Assembly: GCF_027247405.1 (NCBI RefSeq) | Contig: NZ_CP097463.1 | Coordinates: forward strand, 1,612,001 to 1,676,000 | Source: Jatrophihabitans cynanchi | GTDB lineage: Bacteria > Actinomycetota > Actinomycetes > Mycobacteriales > Jatrophihabitantaceae | DNA length: 64,000 bases | Reading direction: 5' to 3' | Part shown: in pieces, positions 8,022-16,446 of the stretch | Position numbering within the stretch: position 1 is the stretch's first letter | Layout: every line of letters starts with the position of its first letter | Notes under the pieces: model-generated | Seen by the model: the letters and a program-made list of their open reading frames with translations, nothing else | Told to the model about the DNA's origin: nothing | Databases searched by the model: none | Program-made: the position numbers and the translations under genes

Positions 8022-10256
8022 CTAGTCGGCCGGCCAGAACGACGACGCGCGCGACGCGATCCACTCCGGTACCGCCTCCGGCGGCATCGGCCGGGCCAGG
8101 TGATAGCCCTGCAGCACGTCCGCGCCCATGGCGACAAGTGCGGCCGACGTCGCGCCGTTCTCCACGCCTTCGCCCACGACGCGCAACTCGAGTGCGTGGG
8201 CCATGTGCAGCGTCGACTCCACGATCATCCGGCTGCGACGGTCACTTACCATCGCCGAGATGAACGAGCGATCCAACTTCAGCTCGTCCAGCGGCAGGTC
8301 CCGCAGGTAGGCGAGCGACGAGAACCCGGTGCCGTAGTCGTCGATCGAGATGCCCAGGCCGAGCCGCCGGAGCTTGTACAGCGTGGCGCGGGTCCGCTCG
8401 GGGTCGGCGAGGAACGAGTCCTCGGTGACCTCGATCGTGAACGAGGACAGCTCGACCGCGCCGTCCAGCGCCTCGCGCTCCAGCCGCCGGCTGAATACGC
8501 CGCTGAGCAGTTCCGGCGCGGCGCAGTTCAGCGACACGCGCACATCCATGCCATCGGCCTGCCAGCGGTGCAGATCCGCGACAGCCCGGGCGGCCACGGC
8601 CTCGGACACCGCGGCCATCAGCCCGGTCTGGCGAGCCAGCGGAAGGAACGCGACCGGTGGGATCAGGCCCTGAGTCGGATGCTGCCAGCGCACCAGTGCC
8701 TCGAGCCCGTACACCTCCAGCGTGCTCGCGTGCACCTGCGGCTGGTACCAGAGCACCATCTGGCCGGACACGATCCCGTGCCGCAGTTCCTCGGCGAGCT
8801 GCAACTTCGCTCGCGAGTGCTCGTCGTGAGCCGGGTCGTACAGCAGGGCACCGGCCCCACTCGTCTTCGCCTGGTACATCGCGACGTCCGCACGCCGCAT
8901 CAGCGCCACGCTCTCCTTGTCACTCGGCTCGCGCACCGCGACGCCGGCGGCGGCGTCGACCACGAGCTCGAGGCCCTCGACGTACGTCGGTTGCGACAAC
9001 GCCGCGCGCGCCCGCTGCGCGATCTCCAGGACAGCGATCGGGTCGTCGTCGGACACGGTGAGCGCGAACTCGTCGCCGCCGAAGCGAGCGACCTGGATGC
9101 TCTGCGGCAAGGCCTCACGCATCCGGCGGGCGCAGATGGCCAGCACCCGGTCACCGGTCAGGTGTCCCAGGGCGTCGTTGATCTCCTTGAATCCGTTGAG
9201 ATCCATGAGCACCAGGCTGAGCGGACGGTTGGCCGCGATGTGCTCGTCGACGCGCGCGAGCACCGCGCGACGGTTCGGCAGCAACGTCAGGTCATCCGTG
9301 CGCGCCAGCGCGAACGCCTCGGCGGCATCGCGGGCCTCGCGCAGCGCCAGCACCAGCCGGCCACCCGCTGCCAGCAGGGTCACCGCTCCCGGGATGACGA
9401 CGTACGGGGCGATCGCACCACCCGGGTGCACCGCGAGCACGACCACCGCGGCGACCGCAGCGCACATCAGGACCGGACCCGGCACCGCGCGCGAGGCGGG
9501 CAGCGGCGCGTCCGGGCGCAGTCGGCACGCGGCACCGATGATCAACGCGAAGCCCGCGCCCCAGAGCAGTGCGGTGAGCCGCGTCGTCCCGACGTTGCCC
9601 AGGGTGACGTTGCCCACGAACGTCGTGTCCGCCGCGGCCATCGCAAGAAAGCCCAGGGCGAGAGCACCGGTCAGGCGCGAGCGCGAGCGCACCCGCAGCG
9701 CCACCTGCCCGATGACGAGCAGCGCGAGCACCAGATCGGTGACCGGATACAGCAGGGCAATCAGTAGCGGAGCGCCGCCGCCGAAGCGGTTTGCAAGCGG
9801 AGTCAGCAGCAGCACGCTCGCCACCGAGGCGCTGCCGCCACACAGCACAGCCACCTCCAACCAGGTGCTGACCGCATGTCCCGCGCGATGCTCGGTGTCC
9901 ATCAGCAGGTACAGGACGAACGCCAGATAGGCCACCAGGAACAGCAACTCGCCGGCGGACAGGTGCCGTCCCGACGCAGGCACGGTCGCCCCGGCCACGA
10001 ACGCCGATTCGGCTGCCCAGACGATCAGACCGACAAGCAGCAGGCGCAAGGCAGAACGACGCCGGGTGCGTCGGCGCAGCGCCAGGACCAGCCGCACACA
10101 CAGCACCAGGAAGAACACGACCAGGGTCGTGAACAGCACCCCGCGGTTCGGCTCGGCCGCCGCGCCACGGACGAAGAGGTCGACCAGCAGGCCGCCCGCC
10201 ATCACCGCCCACGCGGCCACGCCGAGCACACGGTCCAGCTTGGGCGTGCCGTCCAT
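8022..10256 (-). CDS. Membrane GGDEF-EAL protein (c-di-GMP turnover)
   Basis: A 744-residue protein. About eight hydrophobic segments fill residues 1-300. A diguanylate cyclase domain with an intact RFGGDEF motif near residue 390 follows, then an EAL domain with EALVRW near residue 519. The EAL domain keeps an Asn in LSLNCAAPE, IEVTED, DDYGTG near residue 640, LKLDRSF, VGEGVEN and LQGYHLARP. Both catalytic sites look intact, so it may be bifunctional or mainly one activity; sequence cannot tell. The ATG at 10256 is preceded by AAGGAC; upstream in-frame codons to 10313 are less likely coding. It is divergent from the next GGDEF-EAL gene, with 149 bp between. Confidence 0.92.
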   Translation of the reverse strand: MDGTPKLDRVLGVAAWAVMAGGLLVDLFVRGAAAEPNRGVLFTTLVVFFLVLCVRLVLALRRRTRRRSALRLLLVGLIVWAAESAFVAGATVPASGRHLSAGELLFLVAYLAFVLYLLMDTEHRAGHAVSTWLEVAVLCGGSASVASVLLLTPLANRFGGGAPLLIALLYPVTDLVLALLVIGQVALRVRSRSRLTGALALGFLAMAAADTTFVGNVTLGNVGTTRLTALLWGAGFALIIGAACRLRPDAPLPASRAVPGPVLMCAAVAAVVVLAVHPGGAIAPYVVIPGAVTLLAAGGRLVLALREARDAAEAFALARTDDLTLLPNRRAVLARVDEHIAANRPLSLVLMDLNGFKEINDALGHLTGDRVLAICARRMREALPQSIQVARFGGDEFALTVSDDDPIAVLEIAQRARAALSQPTYVEGLELVVDAAAGVAVREPSDKESVALMRRADVAMYQAKTSGAGALLYDPAHDEHSRAKLQLAEELRHGIVSGQMVLWYQPQVHASTLEVYGLEALVRWQHPTQGLIPPVAFLPLARQTGLMAAVSEAVAARAVADLHRWQADGMDVRVSLNCAAPELLSGVFSRRLEREALDGAVELSSFTIEVTEDSFLADPERTRATLYKLRRLGLGISIDDYGTGFSSLAYLRDLPLDELKLDRSFISAMVSDRRSRMIVESTLHMAHALELRVVGEGVENGATSAALVAMGADVLQGYHLARPMPPEAVPEWIASRASSFWPAD

Positions 10257-10405
10257 GGGAATGGCTGTCCTTCGGGTGGGCGTTCGCGGGCGGTTGAGTC
10301 GTCCCCTTCTCAATCGGCCGCCGACGGCGAACCTTGACCGCTCAGGTCGGCGAGCACCGCGCCGATTGGGTCGCAGACCTCACATCAGAGCCCGGAGGTG
10401 TGGCA

Positions 10406-12811
10406 ATGAGCTCGACGCCCGCCGTGCAGACGCCGCGCCCCGTCGCCTCGGTGGCGACGGACACGGCGCGACGGGCGCTGCCCGCGGCATCGCGGGCGCA
10501 GCCGTGGATCGCACCGGCCCTGGCCATGCTGGCAGTCTGCGTTCTCGGCATCGTCCAGCTGCGCTCCGGCGAGCACGTCCGGCTCTACCTCGACGACCTG
10601 GCGCAGTTGGCGGCTCCGGCGCTCGCGGCCGCGTGCGCGACCTGGGCCGCGCTGCGGCACCGCAACCGGCTACGCGCGGCCTGGGCACTCATCGCGCTCG
10701 CCTCCGGCGGGTGGGCAGGTGGGCAGCTGATCTGGTGCTGGTACGAACTCGTCCTCGGCAGTGAGACACCCTTCCCGTCCATCGCCGACGCGGGCTACCT
10801 CACCTTCGCTGCCGGCTCAGCGGTGGGTCTGCTGCTGTTTCCCGCACTGCGCGGACGCCATGGCCGGATGCGCTGGTTCCTGGACTCGTGCACGCTCGTG
10901 TGCGCCCTGTTCGCGGTGTCGTGGTCGACCTCGCTCGGCGCCGTGGCCCACGCGGGCGGCGACGGCACGTTCGCGTTCGCCGTGTCACTCGCCTATCCCA
11001 TCGGCGACATCCTCGTGCTGAGCATGGCACTGTCGGCACTCTGCCGCCCGGGCGCCCGGATCCGCGAGCTCGCCCTGCTCAGCGTCGCGATGATCGCGAT
11101 GGCCGTCGCCGACAGCGCCTTCACCTATTTGAACGCCATCGACGCCTACCGCACCGGCGGTCTGCTCGACCTCGGCTGGGTCGTGGCGTTCGTCCTGCTC
11201 GCCGTCGCCGGCTGGAACGCCGCGAGCAGCGCGCGCCGCGCTGCGGCACCGGCCGATTCCGGCACCCGTCCGGCGGCGGTGACGATGCTGCCGTACCTGC
11301 CGCTGATCGTGGCCGCCGCCGTGCTTGCCGTCCGCTACGGCATGGGGAAGGCGCCGGACGGTGTGGAGCTGGGCAGCATGTCCATCGCGCTCGGACTGCT
11401 GTTGCTGCGCCAGTACCTCACCGTGCGTGAGAACCGCGATCTGATCGACACGCTCGCGGCGCGTGAAGCGCAGCTGCACCGCCAGGCGTTCCACGACCTG
11501 CTCACCGGCCTGGCGAACCGCGCGCTGTTCAGCGACCGCGTGCACCACGCGCTCGAGCTGCACAGGCGCGACAGCCGCCCGCTCGCCGTCCTGTTCTGCG
11601 ACCTCGACGACTTCAAGATGGTCAACGACACCCTCGGCCACGGAGCCGGCGACGAGTTGCTCAAGCAGGTCGCCGTCCGGCTGCGTGAGCTGCTGCGCCC
11701 CGGCGACACGGTGGCGCGCCTCGGCGGCGACGAGTTCGCAGTGCTGCTCGAGCACGGCAACGGCGCGATCGCGGTGGCCGAACGGCTCGTCGACTGCTTC
11801 AGCCAGCCGGTCGACGTCGCCGACCTGTCGCTCACGGTGCGAGCGAGCATCGGGCTTGCCGAACTGGGCCCGACCGACCTGACACCCACCGCAGACGAAC
11901 TGTTGGCTCACGCCGACATCGCGATGTACGCGGCCAAGCGGGCCGGCAAGGGTCGGCTGGCGCGCTGGCACGCCGGCATGACCCCGCCGAACGCCGACGA
12001 CCTGCGACTGCGTCAACCGCTGACCGCCGCGGTGACCGATCGCCGGATCGAGTTCGCCTACCAGCCGATCGTCCGGCTCGCCGACGGAAGCGTGCTCGGC
12101 TACGAGGCGCTCGCGCGCTGGTCCGTTGCCGGACAGCCGATCAGCCCGGCCCGCTTCATCCCGGTCGCCCAGCGGGCCGGACTGCTCGGCCAGCTGACCG
12201 AGCAGGTTCTCGACGATGCGACCGCACAGCTGAGTCAGTGGTCGCGCCGGCTCGGCCACGACCGGCTGCGGATCGGGGTCAACGTCCCGGCGATGCTGAT
12301 GACCGATCCCGCCCTGCCCGCCCTCGTCGCCCGTGTCGTGGACCGCAACCGGCTGCAGCCCGCACAGCTCGTCATCGAGATCACCGAGGATGCGCTGGTC
12401 GAGGACTTCGAAGCCGCGCGCCGCGTCGCGCTGCTGCTGCGCGACGTCGGCGCCCGGTTGTGCATCGACGACTTCGGCAAGGGGTACTCCTCGCTGGTGC
12501 GCCTGCAGCAGATCCCGTTGCAGTCCCTGAAAATCGACAAAAGCTTCATCCAGGACATCGACCGCGAGCCGGAAGCCGAACGGTTCGCGGCCGCGCTGAT
12601 CGCGCTCGCCGGCGACCTCGGCCTGGACGTGGTGGCTGAGGGCATCGAGCGCGCGCCACAGGCCGCGCTATTGCGCCGGCTCGGCTCAACCTTCGGCCAA
12701 GGCTTCCTGTTCGCGCGGCCCAAGTTCGCCGGCCAGATCGACCCCCGCACGAACTATGCCGATTCGGGCGATTGCGCGGCGCCGCGCGCCGAGGTCCCGG
12801 TCGACGCCTAG
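10406..12811 (+). CDS. Membrane GGDEF-EAL protein (c-di-GMP turnover)
   Basis: An 801-residue protein. Nine or so hydrophobic segments (about residues 35-330) precede GGDEF (RLGGDEF near residue 440) and EAL domains. The EAL domain has YEALARW near residue 564, an Asn in VNVPAML, IEITEDAL, DDFGKG instead of DDFGTG, LKIDKSF, AEGIE and FGQGFLFARP. All usual catalytic residues are present; the Thr-to-Lys change in the loop-6 motif is a small oddity. ATG 10406 follows GGAGGTG. It lies directly upstream of the pilin genes. Proximity suggests it tunes pilus synthesis or PilB through c-di-GMP (inference). Confidence 0.92.
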   Translation: MSSTPAVQTPRPVASVATDTARRALPAASRAQPWIAPALAMLAVCVLGIVQLRSGEHVRLYLDDLAQLAAPALAAACATWAALRHRNRLRAAWALIALASGGWAGGQLIWCWYELVLGSETPFPSIADAGYLTFAAGSAVGLLLFPALRGRHGRMRWFLDSCTLVCALFAVSWSTSLGAVAHAGGDGTFAFAVSLAYPIGDILVLSMALSALCRPGARIRELALLSVAMIAMAVADSAFTYLNAIDAYRTGGLLDLGWVVAFVLLAVAGWNAASSARRAAAPADSGTRPAAVTMLPYLPLIVAAAVLAVRYGMGKAPDGVELGSMSIALGLLLLRQYLTVRENRDLIDTLAAREAQLHRQAFHDLLTGLANRALFSDRVHHALELHRRDSRPLAVLFCDLDDFKMVNDTLGHGAGDELLKQVAVRLRELLRPGDTVARLGGDEFAVLLEHGNGAIAVAERLVDCFSQPVDVADLSLTVRASIGLAELGPTDLTPTADELLAHADIAMYAAKRAGKGRLARWHAGMTPPNADDLRLRQPLTAAVTDRRIEFAYQPIVRLADGSVLGYEALARWSVAGQPISPARFIPVAQRAGLLGQLTEQVLDDATAQLSQWSRRLGHDRLRIGVNVPAMLMTDPALPALVARVVDRNRLQPAQLVIEITEDALVEDFEAARRVALLLRDVGARLCIDDFGKGYSSLVRLQQIPLQSLKIDKSFIQDIDREPEAERFAAALIALAGDLGLDVVAEGIERAPQAALLRRLGSTFGQGFLFARPKFAGQIDPRTNYADSGDCAAPRAEVPVDA

Positions 12812-12919
12812 CACATCCAGAAATTGTTGTGCGGCTTCGCTCTCAACTTCTTGAGACTTACGCCGATTTCACGTCCCGAGGGACACCAGATTCGGCACCT
12901 CCTCGCCGAGCCCCGACAC

Positions 12920-12934
12920 GAGCCAAGGAGGCTC
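12920..12934 (+). promoter_or_regulatory. Ribosome site of first pilin gene in a mini-hairpin
   Basis: GAGCC-AAGGA-GGCTC: the Shine-Dalgarno core occupies the loop and part of the right arm of a 5-bp stem, 2 bp before ATG 12937. The identical 15-mer precedes the second pilin gene (13482-13496), so it may modulate or simply present the ribosome site. The 125 bp from 12812 to 12936 otherwise show no gene. Confidence 0.4.
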
Positions 12935-12936
12935 TT

Positions 12937-13386
12937 ATGTTCAATCGTCTGGCAAAGCTCCGCGAGGAGCGCGCCCAGGGTGAGAAGGGCTTCACCCTGA
13001 TCGAGCTGCTGGTGGTCGTCGTGATCATCGGCATCCTGATCGCGATCGCCATCCCGCTGTACCTGAACTACCAGAAGGGCGCCAAGAACAAGTCCGCAGA
13101 GTCGGACGTGCGCAACGCGGTCTCCACCGTCGAGCAGTGCATCTCGGACGGTGGCAGTGTTCCGGCTGCGGCGGCTGTTACCGGCAGCGGCACGAAGGGC
13201 GCTGACCTCGTGTTCACCTGCGGGGCAAGCGGCACGCAGACGGCCAAGGTCGGCTCGGACAACACGCTGACCTACACGCCCGGCACCGACACCTACAAGC
13301 TCGTCGCGGCGAGCAGCGGTGGCGGAAAGAGCTACTGCTACAACAGCTCAGTCGGCGGGTCGGTCAAGGAAGGCACCACCTGCTAG
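12937..13386 (+). CDS. pilA: Type IV major pilin, first copy
   Basis: A 149-residue prepilin. The short positively charged leader ends at Gly 17. The mature N-terminus is FTLIELLVVVVIIGILIAIA with Glu at +5, followed by PLYLNYQKGAKN, a perfect class III signal for PilD. The C-terminal domain is small (about 95 residues) with a Cys pair (CISDG and VFTCG) and another (SYCYN and TTC) that could form disulfides. At the nucleotide level the first 174 bp match the second copy (13501) except for two bases, while the rest is clearly diverged. AAGGAG lies 8 nt before the ATG. Strong hairpins separate the copies. Confidence 0.96.
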   Translation: MFNRLAKLREERAQGEKGFTLIELLVVVVIIGILIAIAIPLYLNYQKGAKNKSAESDVRNAVSTVEQCISDGGSVPAAAAVTGSGTKGADLVFTCGASGTQTAKVGSDNTLTYTPGTDTYKLVAASSGGGKSYCYNSSVGGSVKEGTTC

Positions 13387-13389
13387 TCG

Positions 13390-13424
13390 GTTGGGAGGGG
13401 AGCGCCCTTGCGCCCCCTCCCAAC
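13390..13424 (+). terminator. Strong hairpin between pilin copies 1 and 2
   Basis: GTTGGGAGGGG and CCCCTCCCAAC form a perfect 11-bp stem with a 13-nt loop, 3 bp after the stop codon. There is no U run. It may terminate, or protect the pilin mRNA end, and set pilin dosage. Confidence 0.6.
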
Positions 13425-13481
13425 GTTCGACACCACGTCGGTCAGAGGCACACACCGCGCAAGAACCCGATTCACACATCA

Positions 13482-13496
13482 GAGCCAAGGAGGCTC
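13482..13496 (+). promoter_or_regulatory. Ribosome site of second pilin gene in a mini-hairpin
   Basis: The same GAGCC-AAGGA-GGCTC 15-mer as before the first pilin, here 4 bp from ATG 13501. It is conserved although the DNA further upstream differs between the two genes. Confidence 0.4.
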
Positions 13497-13500
13497 CCCC

Positions 13501-13941
13501 ATGTTCAACCGTCTGGCAAAGCTCCGCGAGGAGCGCGCCCAGGGTGAGAAGGGCTTCACCCTGATCGAGCTGCTGGTGGTCGTCGTGATCATCGGCATCC
13601 TGATCGCGATCGCCATCCCGCTCTACCTGAACTACCAGAAGGGCGCCAAGAACAAGTCCGCAGAGTCGGACACTCGCAACGCCGTCTCCGCGGTCGAGCA
13701 GTGCATCGCCGACAGCGGCAGCGTTCCCGCATCCGCCGCGGGAAGTGCCACTAAGGGTGCCGACCTGGTCTTCAACTGCCCCGATGCTGCCAACCAGCAG
13801 AAGGCGAAGGTCGGCTCGGACAACACCCTGACCTACACCGCTGTCGGTACCACGTCCTACACCCTCAAGGGCACGAGCGGTGGCGGCGGAAAGAGCTACT
13901 GCTACGACAGCTCGGCCGGCGGTTCCGTAGCGGAGTGCTGA
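13501..13941 (+). CDS. pilA: Type IV major pilin, second copy
   Basis: A 146-residue prepilin with the same leader, cleavage site (KG^FTLIE) and transmembrane helix as the first copy. The C-terminal half differs: it has CIADSGSVPASAAGSATKG, VFNCPDAANQQ and a terminal AEC. The paired Cys positions are kept. A near-identical 5' third followed by divergence looks like tandem duplication with selection for a new surface or with gene conversion of the helix region. It is bounded by hairpins on both sides, so it is probably expressed as its own message or at its own level. Confidence 0.95.
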   Translation: MFNRLAKLREERAQGEKGFTLIELLVVVVIIGILIAIAIPLYLNYQKGAKNKSAESDTRNAVSAVEQCIADSGSVPASAAGSATKGADLVFNCPDAANQQKAKVGSDNTLTYTAVGTTSYTLKGTSGGGGKSYCYDSSAGGSVAEC

Positions 13942-13957
13942 TCGACGAATCACGTCG

Positions 13958-13989
13958 CTGGTGGGGCGCACGCTCGTGCGCCTCACCAG
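13958..13989 (+). terminator. Hairpin between pilin copies 2 and 3
   Basis: CTGGTGGGGCGCAC and GTGCGCCTCACCAG pair over 14 positions with one G-U wobble around a GCTC loop, 16 bp after the stop. No U tract. Likely a terminator or mRNA stabiliser. Confidence 0.6.
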
Positions 13990-14030
13990 TTCCGTGGACA
14001 GAGCGGACAACGGTGAACCGGAGGAAATCG

Positions 14031-14465
14031 ATGAGCAAGGACCGCGTGGCGCACGATCGGGGCTTCACCCTGATCGAACTGCTCGTTGTAGTCGTGATCA
14101 TCGGAGTACTCATCGCCATCGCGATCCCGCTCTATTTGAACTACCGCAAGAACGCGACGGACAAGGCGGCGCAGTCCGACCTGCGCAATGCAGTGGTCAC
14201 ACTCGAGCATTGCCGCAGCAACAACAACGGATACCCGTCCGACCTCGGCCCCCGGGCCGGCGACGCTTACGCATCCCTGACCGGCTGCTCTGACGCGCGG
14301 ATCAACCTTTCTGGCAAGACAACGCTGATCTATACCGCCTTCGCGGAGGACCACCTGAGCACCTGCAGTTCCGCACCATGCGAGACGTACTCCCTCACTG
14401 CCACGGACACCGATGGCGGCAAGACTTTCAGCTACCAAAGCTGGACCGCAGGCTCGATCACTTGA
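14031..14465 (+). CDS. pilA: Type IV pilin, third and divergent copy
   Basis: A 144-residue prepilin. The leader is shorter (MSKDRVAHDRG) and the mature start is FTLIELLVVVVIIGVLIAIA, with PLYLNYRKNATDKAAQSDLRNAV after it. The globular part differs from both upstream pilins, although Cys pairs (EHCRSN and TGCSD, STCSSAPCE) again occur. GGAGG lies 9 nt before ATG. It could be an alternative major pilin or an abundant minor one. The pilD gene follows after 45 bp. Confidence 0.93.
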   Translation: MSKDRVAHDRGFTLIELLVVVVIIGVLIAIAIPLYLNYRKNATDKAAQSDLRNAVVTLEHCRSNNNGYPSDLGPRAGDAYASLTGCSDARINLSGKTTLIYTAFAEDHLSTCSSAPCETYSLTATDTDGGKTFSYQSWTAGSIT

Positions 14466-14510
14466 ACGTCGCAGTAACGACGTCGGAACGACTGAACAGA
14501 AGGAGTTGAC

Positions 14511-15302
14511 ATGCCGATCCTGATTGCCGCTGTGGCGCTGCTCGGCCTTGCTGTCGGCTCCTTCCTCAACGTCGTCATCCACCGGGTGCCGCGCCATGAG
14601 TCGCTGGTCAGCCCCGGGTCGCACTGCCCGCAGTGCGATCACGCCGTTCGCACCAGGCACAACGTGCCCGTCTTCGGCTGGCTGCTGCTGCGCGGCCGCT
14701 GCGCCGACTGCGACGCCCCGATCAGCGCGCGCTACCCCATCGTCGAGGCGGCCACCGCGGTCCTGTTCGTAGCGGTCACCGTTCAGGTCGCACACCTCGG
14801 CTTGCTCGCGGCGCTGCCGGCCTACCTGTTCTTCACCGCAGTCGGCGTCGCGTTGACCGCGATCGACCTGGACACCATGCGGCTGCCGAACGCGATCGTC
14901 TTCCCGTCCTACGTCATGCTCGCCGCGTTGCTCACGCTCGCGTCGCTGCTGCACGACGGACCGACGCCCCTGCTGCGCGCCTTGATCGGCGCCGCAGCAC
15001 TGTTCACCTTCTTCCTCGCGCTCGCCCTCGTCTACCCGACCGGCATGGGCTTCGGCGACGTCAAGCTCGCCGGCGTCGTCGGCGCTGCACTGGGCTTCCT
15101 GTCCTACCCGGCCGTGATCGTCGGCGCCTTCGCCGCGTTCGCGATGGGCGCGTGCGTCGGCATCTGCATGCTGATCACGCGCCGTGCGCGGCGCACCACG
15201 GCTTTGCCGTTCGGCCCGTTCCTCGTGGCCGGAGCGCTGCTCGCCCTGTTCGCCAGCGCACCCATCGCCGACTTCTACACCGGACTCGTCCAGCGAGCCT
15301 GA
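14511..15302 (+). CDS. pilD: Prepilin peptidase / N-methyltransferase PilD
   Basis: A 263-residue polytopic membrane aspartyl protease. The N-terminal methyltransferase part has both CxxC pairs (CPQCDHAVR and CADCDAP). The two catalytic aspartates are in TAIDLDTMRLPN and GMGFGDVKLAG, the latter being the classical GxGxxD motif. About seven further hydrophobic helices are visible. It cleaves after Gly and methylates the new Phe of the three pilins upstream, and probably of the minor pilins downstream. An AGAAGGAG ribosome site precedes ATG 14511. Confidence 0.96.
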   Translation: MPILIAAVALLGLAVGSFLNVVIHRVPRHESLVSPGSHCPQCDHAVRTRHNVPVFGWLLLRGRCADCDAPISARYPIVEAATAVLFVAVTVQVAHLGLLAALPAYLFFTAVGVALTAIDLDTMRLPNAIVFPSYVMLAALLTLASLLHDGPTPLLRALIGAAALFTFFLALALVYPTGMGFGDVKLAGVVGAALGFLSYPAVIVGAFAAFAMGACVGICMLITRRARRTTALPFGPFLVAGALLALFASAPIADFYTGLVQRA

Positions 15303-15317
15303 CCAGATGGAGACACC

Positions 15318-16400
15318 ATGAAGCACCGCCAGGTCGGCCTCAACAAGGTCGGGGTCATCAACTCCGACGGCCACGCCATCGGCATCGACATCGGCGCCAC
15401 CGCGGTCCGCGCCGCAGTGCTCGCGCCGGGCACCCTGGACGGCCGGCCCTCGGTCACGGTCCACGGTCTCGGCCACGCCGACCTGCCGCAGGGCACCGTC
15501 GTCAACGGTGTCGTCGCCGACAAGGACGCGCTCACCGCAGCGCTCAAGCGGATCTGGCAGGAGAACAAGTTCGAGTGCCGCAACGTGATCCTCGGCGTCG
15601 CCAGCCAGCAGGTGCTGGTCCGCGACATGCAGATGCCCAACGTGAGCGCCGAGAAGCAGGCAAAAGCGCTGCCGTTCCTCGCGCGGGACGTGATCGCCCT
15701 GCCGATGGACCAGGTGATCCTGGACTTCGCGCCGCTCGCCGAGCCCGAGCCGGGTGCCGAGACGATCGCCGGCCTGCTGCTGGTCAGCCCCCGACAGCCT
15801 GTCCTGGCGGCGGTCCACGCGGCCGAGGCTGCCGGCCTGCGTGTCGCGCGCGTCGACCTGTCGTCGTTCGCGGCGCTGCGCGCGATCGCCGACGAGCACC
15901 TGTCCACCGAGGCCGTGGTCGATCTCGGTGCACACCTGAGCACGATCGTCATCCACCACCTGGGCGTGCCCCGACTGGTCCGTACCCTCAGCCGCGGTTC
16001 GAACGAGCTCAACGACAAGCTGATCGAGAGCCTCAGCCTCAGCCCGCAGGATGCAGAGGCGGCCAAGCGGCAGAACGGGTTGAGCGGCCCGAATGCCGAT
16101 GTCGCCCGCGTGCTGAACGCGGCGATCCGTCCGCTGCTCGCCGAGATCCGGACGTCGGCCGGGTACTTCCGCTCCACCAACGACGTCGGCCCCATCGAGC
16201 GCATCTCACTGGCCGGCGGCGGCGCCCAACTGTTCGGACTCGCCCAGCTCATCGAGTCCGAGATGAGCATCCCCACCCGCGTCGTCAGCCCGTCCCAGCA
16301 CATCCGCAACCGGCTCGCGTCCAAGCACGTGCGCGAGGACATCGGCGAGGCGGCCGCAACCGCAGTCGCGGTCGGCCTGGCGATGGGAGCAGCAGCGTGA
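15318..16400 (+). CDS. pilM: Type IV pilus actin-like protein PilM
   Basis: A 360-residue cytosolic protein of the PilM/FtsA actin-like fold. It shows the phosphate-1 motif GIDIGATAVRAAVL near residue 20, the connect and phosphate-2 segment VVDLGAHLSTIVIHH near residue 200, and the adenosine motif ISLAGGGAQLFGLAQLIES near residue 300. PilM binds the N-terminus of PilN and links the motor to the alignment complex. It is in the pilD-pilM-pilN-pilO order, with short gaps (15 and 46 bp) that indicate one operon. Confidence 0.93.
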   Translation: MKHRQVGLNKVGVINSDGHAIGIDIGATAVRAAVLAPGTLDGRPSVTVHGLGHADLPQGTVVNGVVADKDALTAALKRIWQENKFECRNVILGVASQQVLVRDMQMPNVSAEKQAKALPFLARDVIALPMDQVILDFAPLAEPEPGAETIAGLLLVSPRQPVLAAVHAAEAAGLRVARVDLSSFAALRAIADEHLSTEAVVDLGAHLSTIVIHHLGVPRLVRTLSRGSNELNDKLIESLSLSPQDAEAAKRQNGLSGPNADVARVLNAAIRPLLAEIRTSAGYFRSTNDVGPIERISLAGGGAQLFGLAQLIESEMSIPTRVVSPSQHIRNRLASKHVREDIGEAAATAVAVGLAMGAAA

Positions 16401-16446
16401 TCACCCCGAGACACTCGCCCCGCTCGCCGATTGGAGGGGACCCCAG

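Noticed and set aside
12812-12936. c-di-GMP riboswitch in the pilin leader
   Set aside because: It would make sense near GGDEF-EAL genes, but the GEMM consensus elements were not found in this 125-bp gap.
13983-15959. 658-codon minus-strand frame across pilA3, pilD and pilM
   Set aside because: It runs across three well-supported plus-strand genes and has no recognisable domain. It is a codon-bias shadow.
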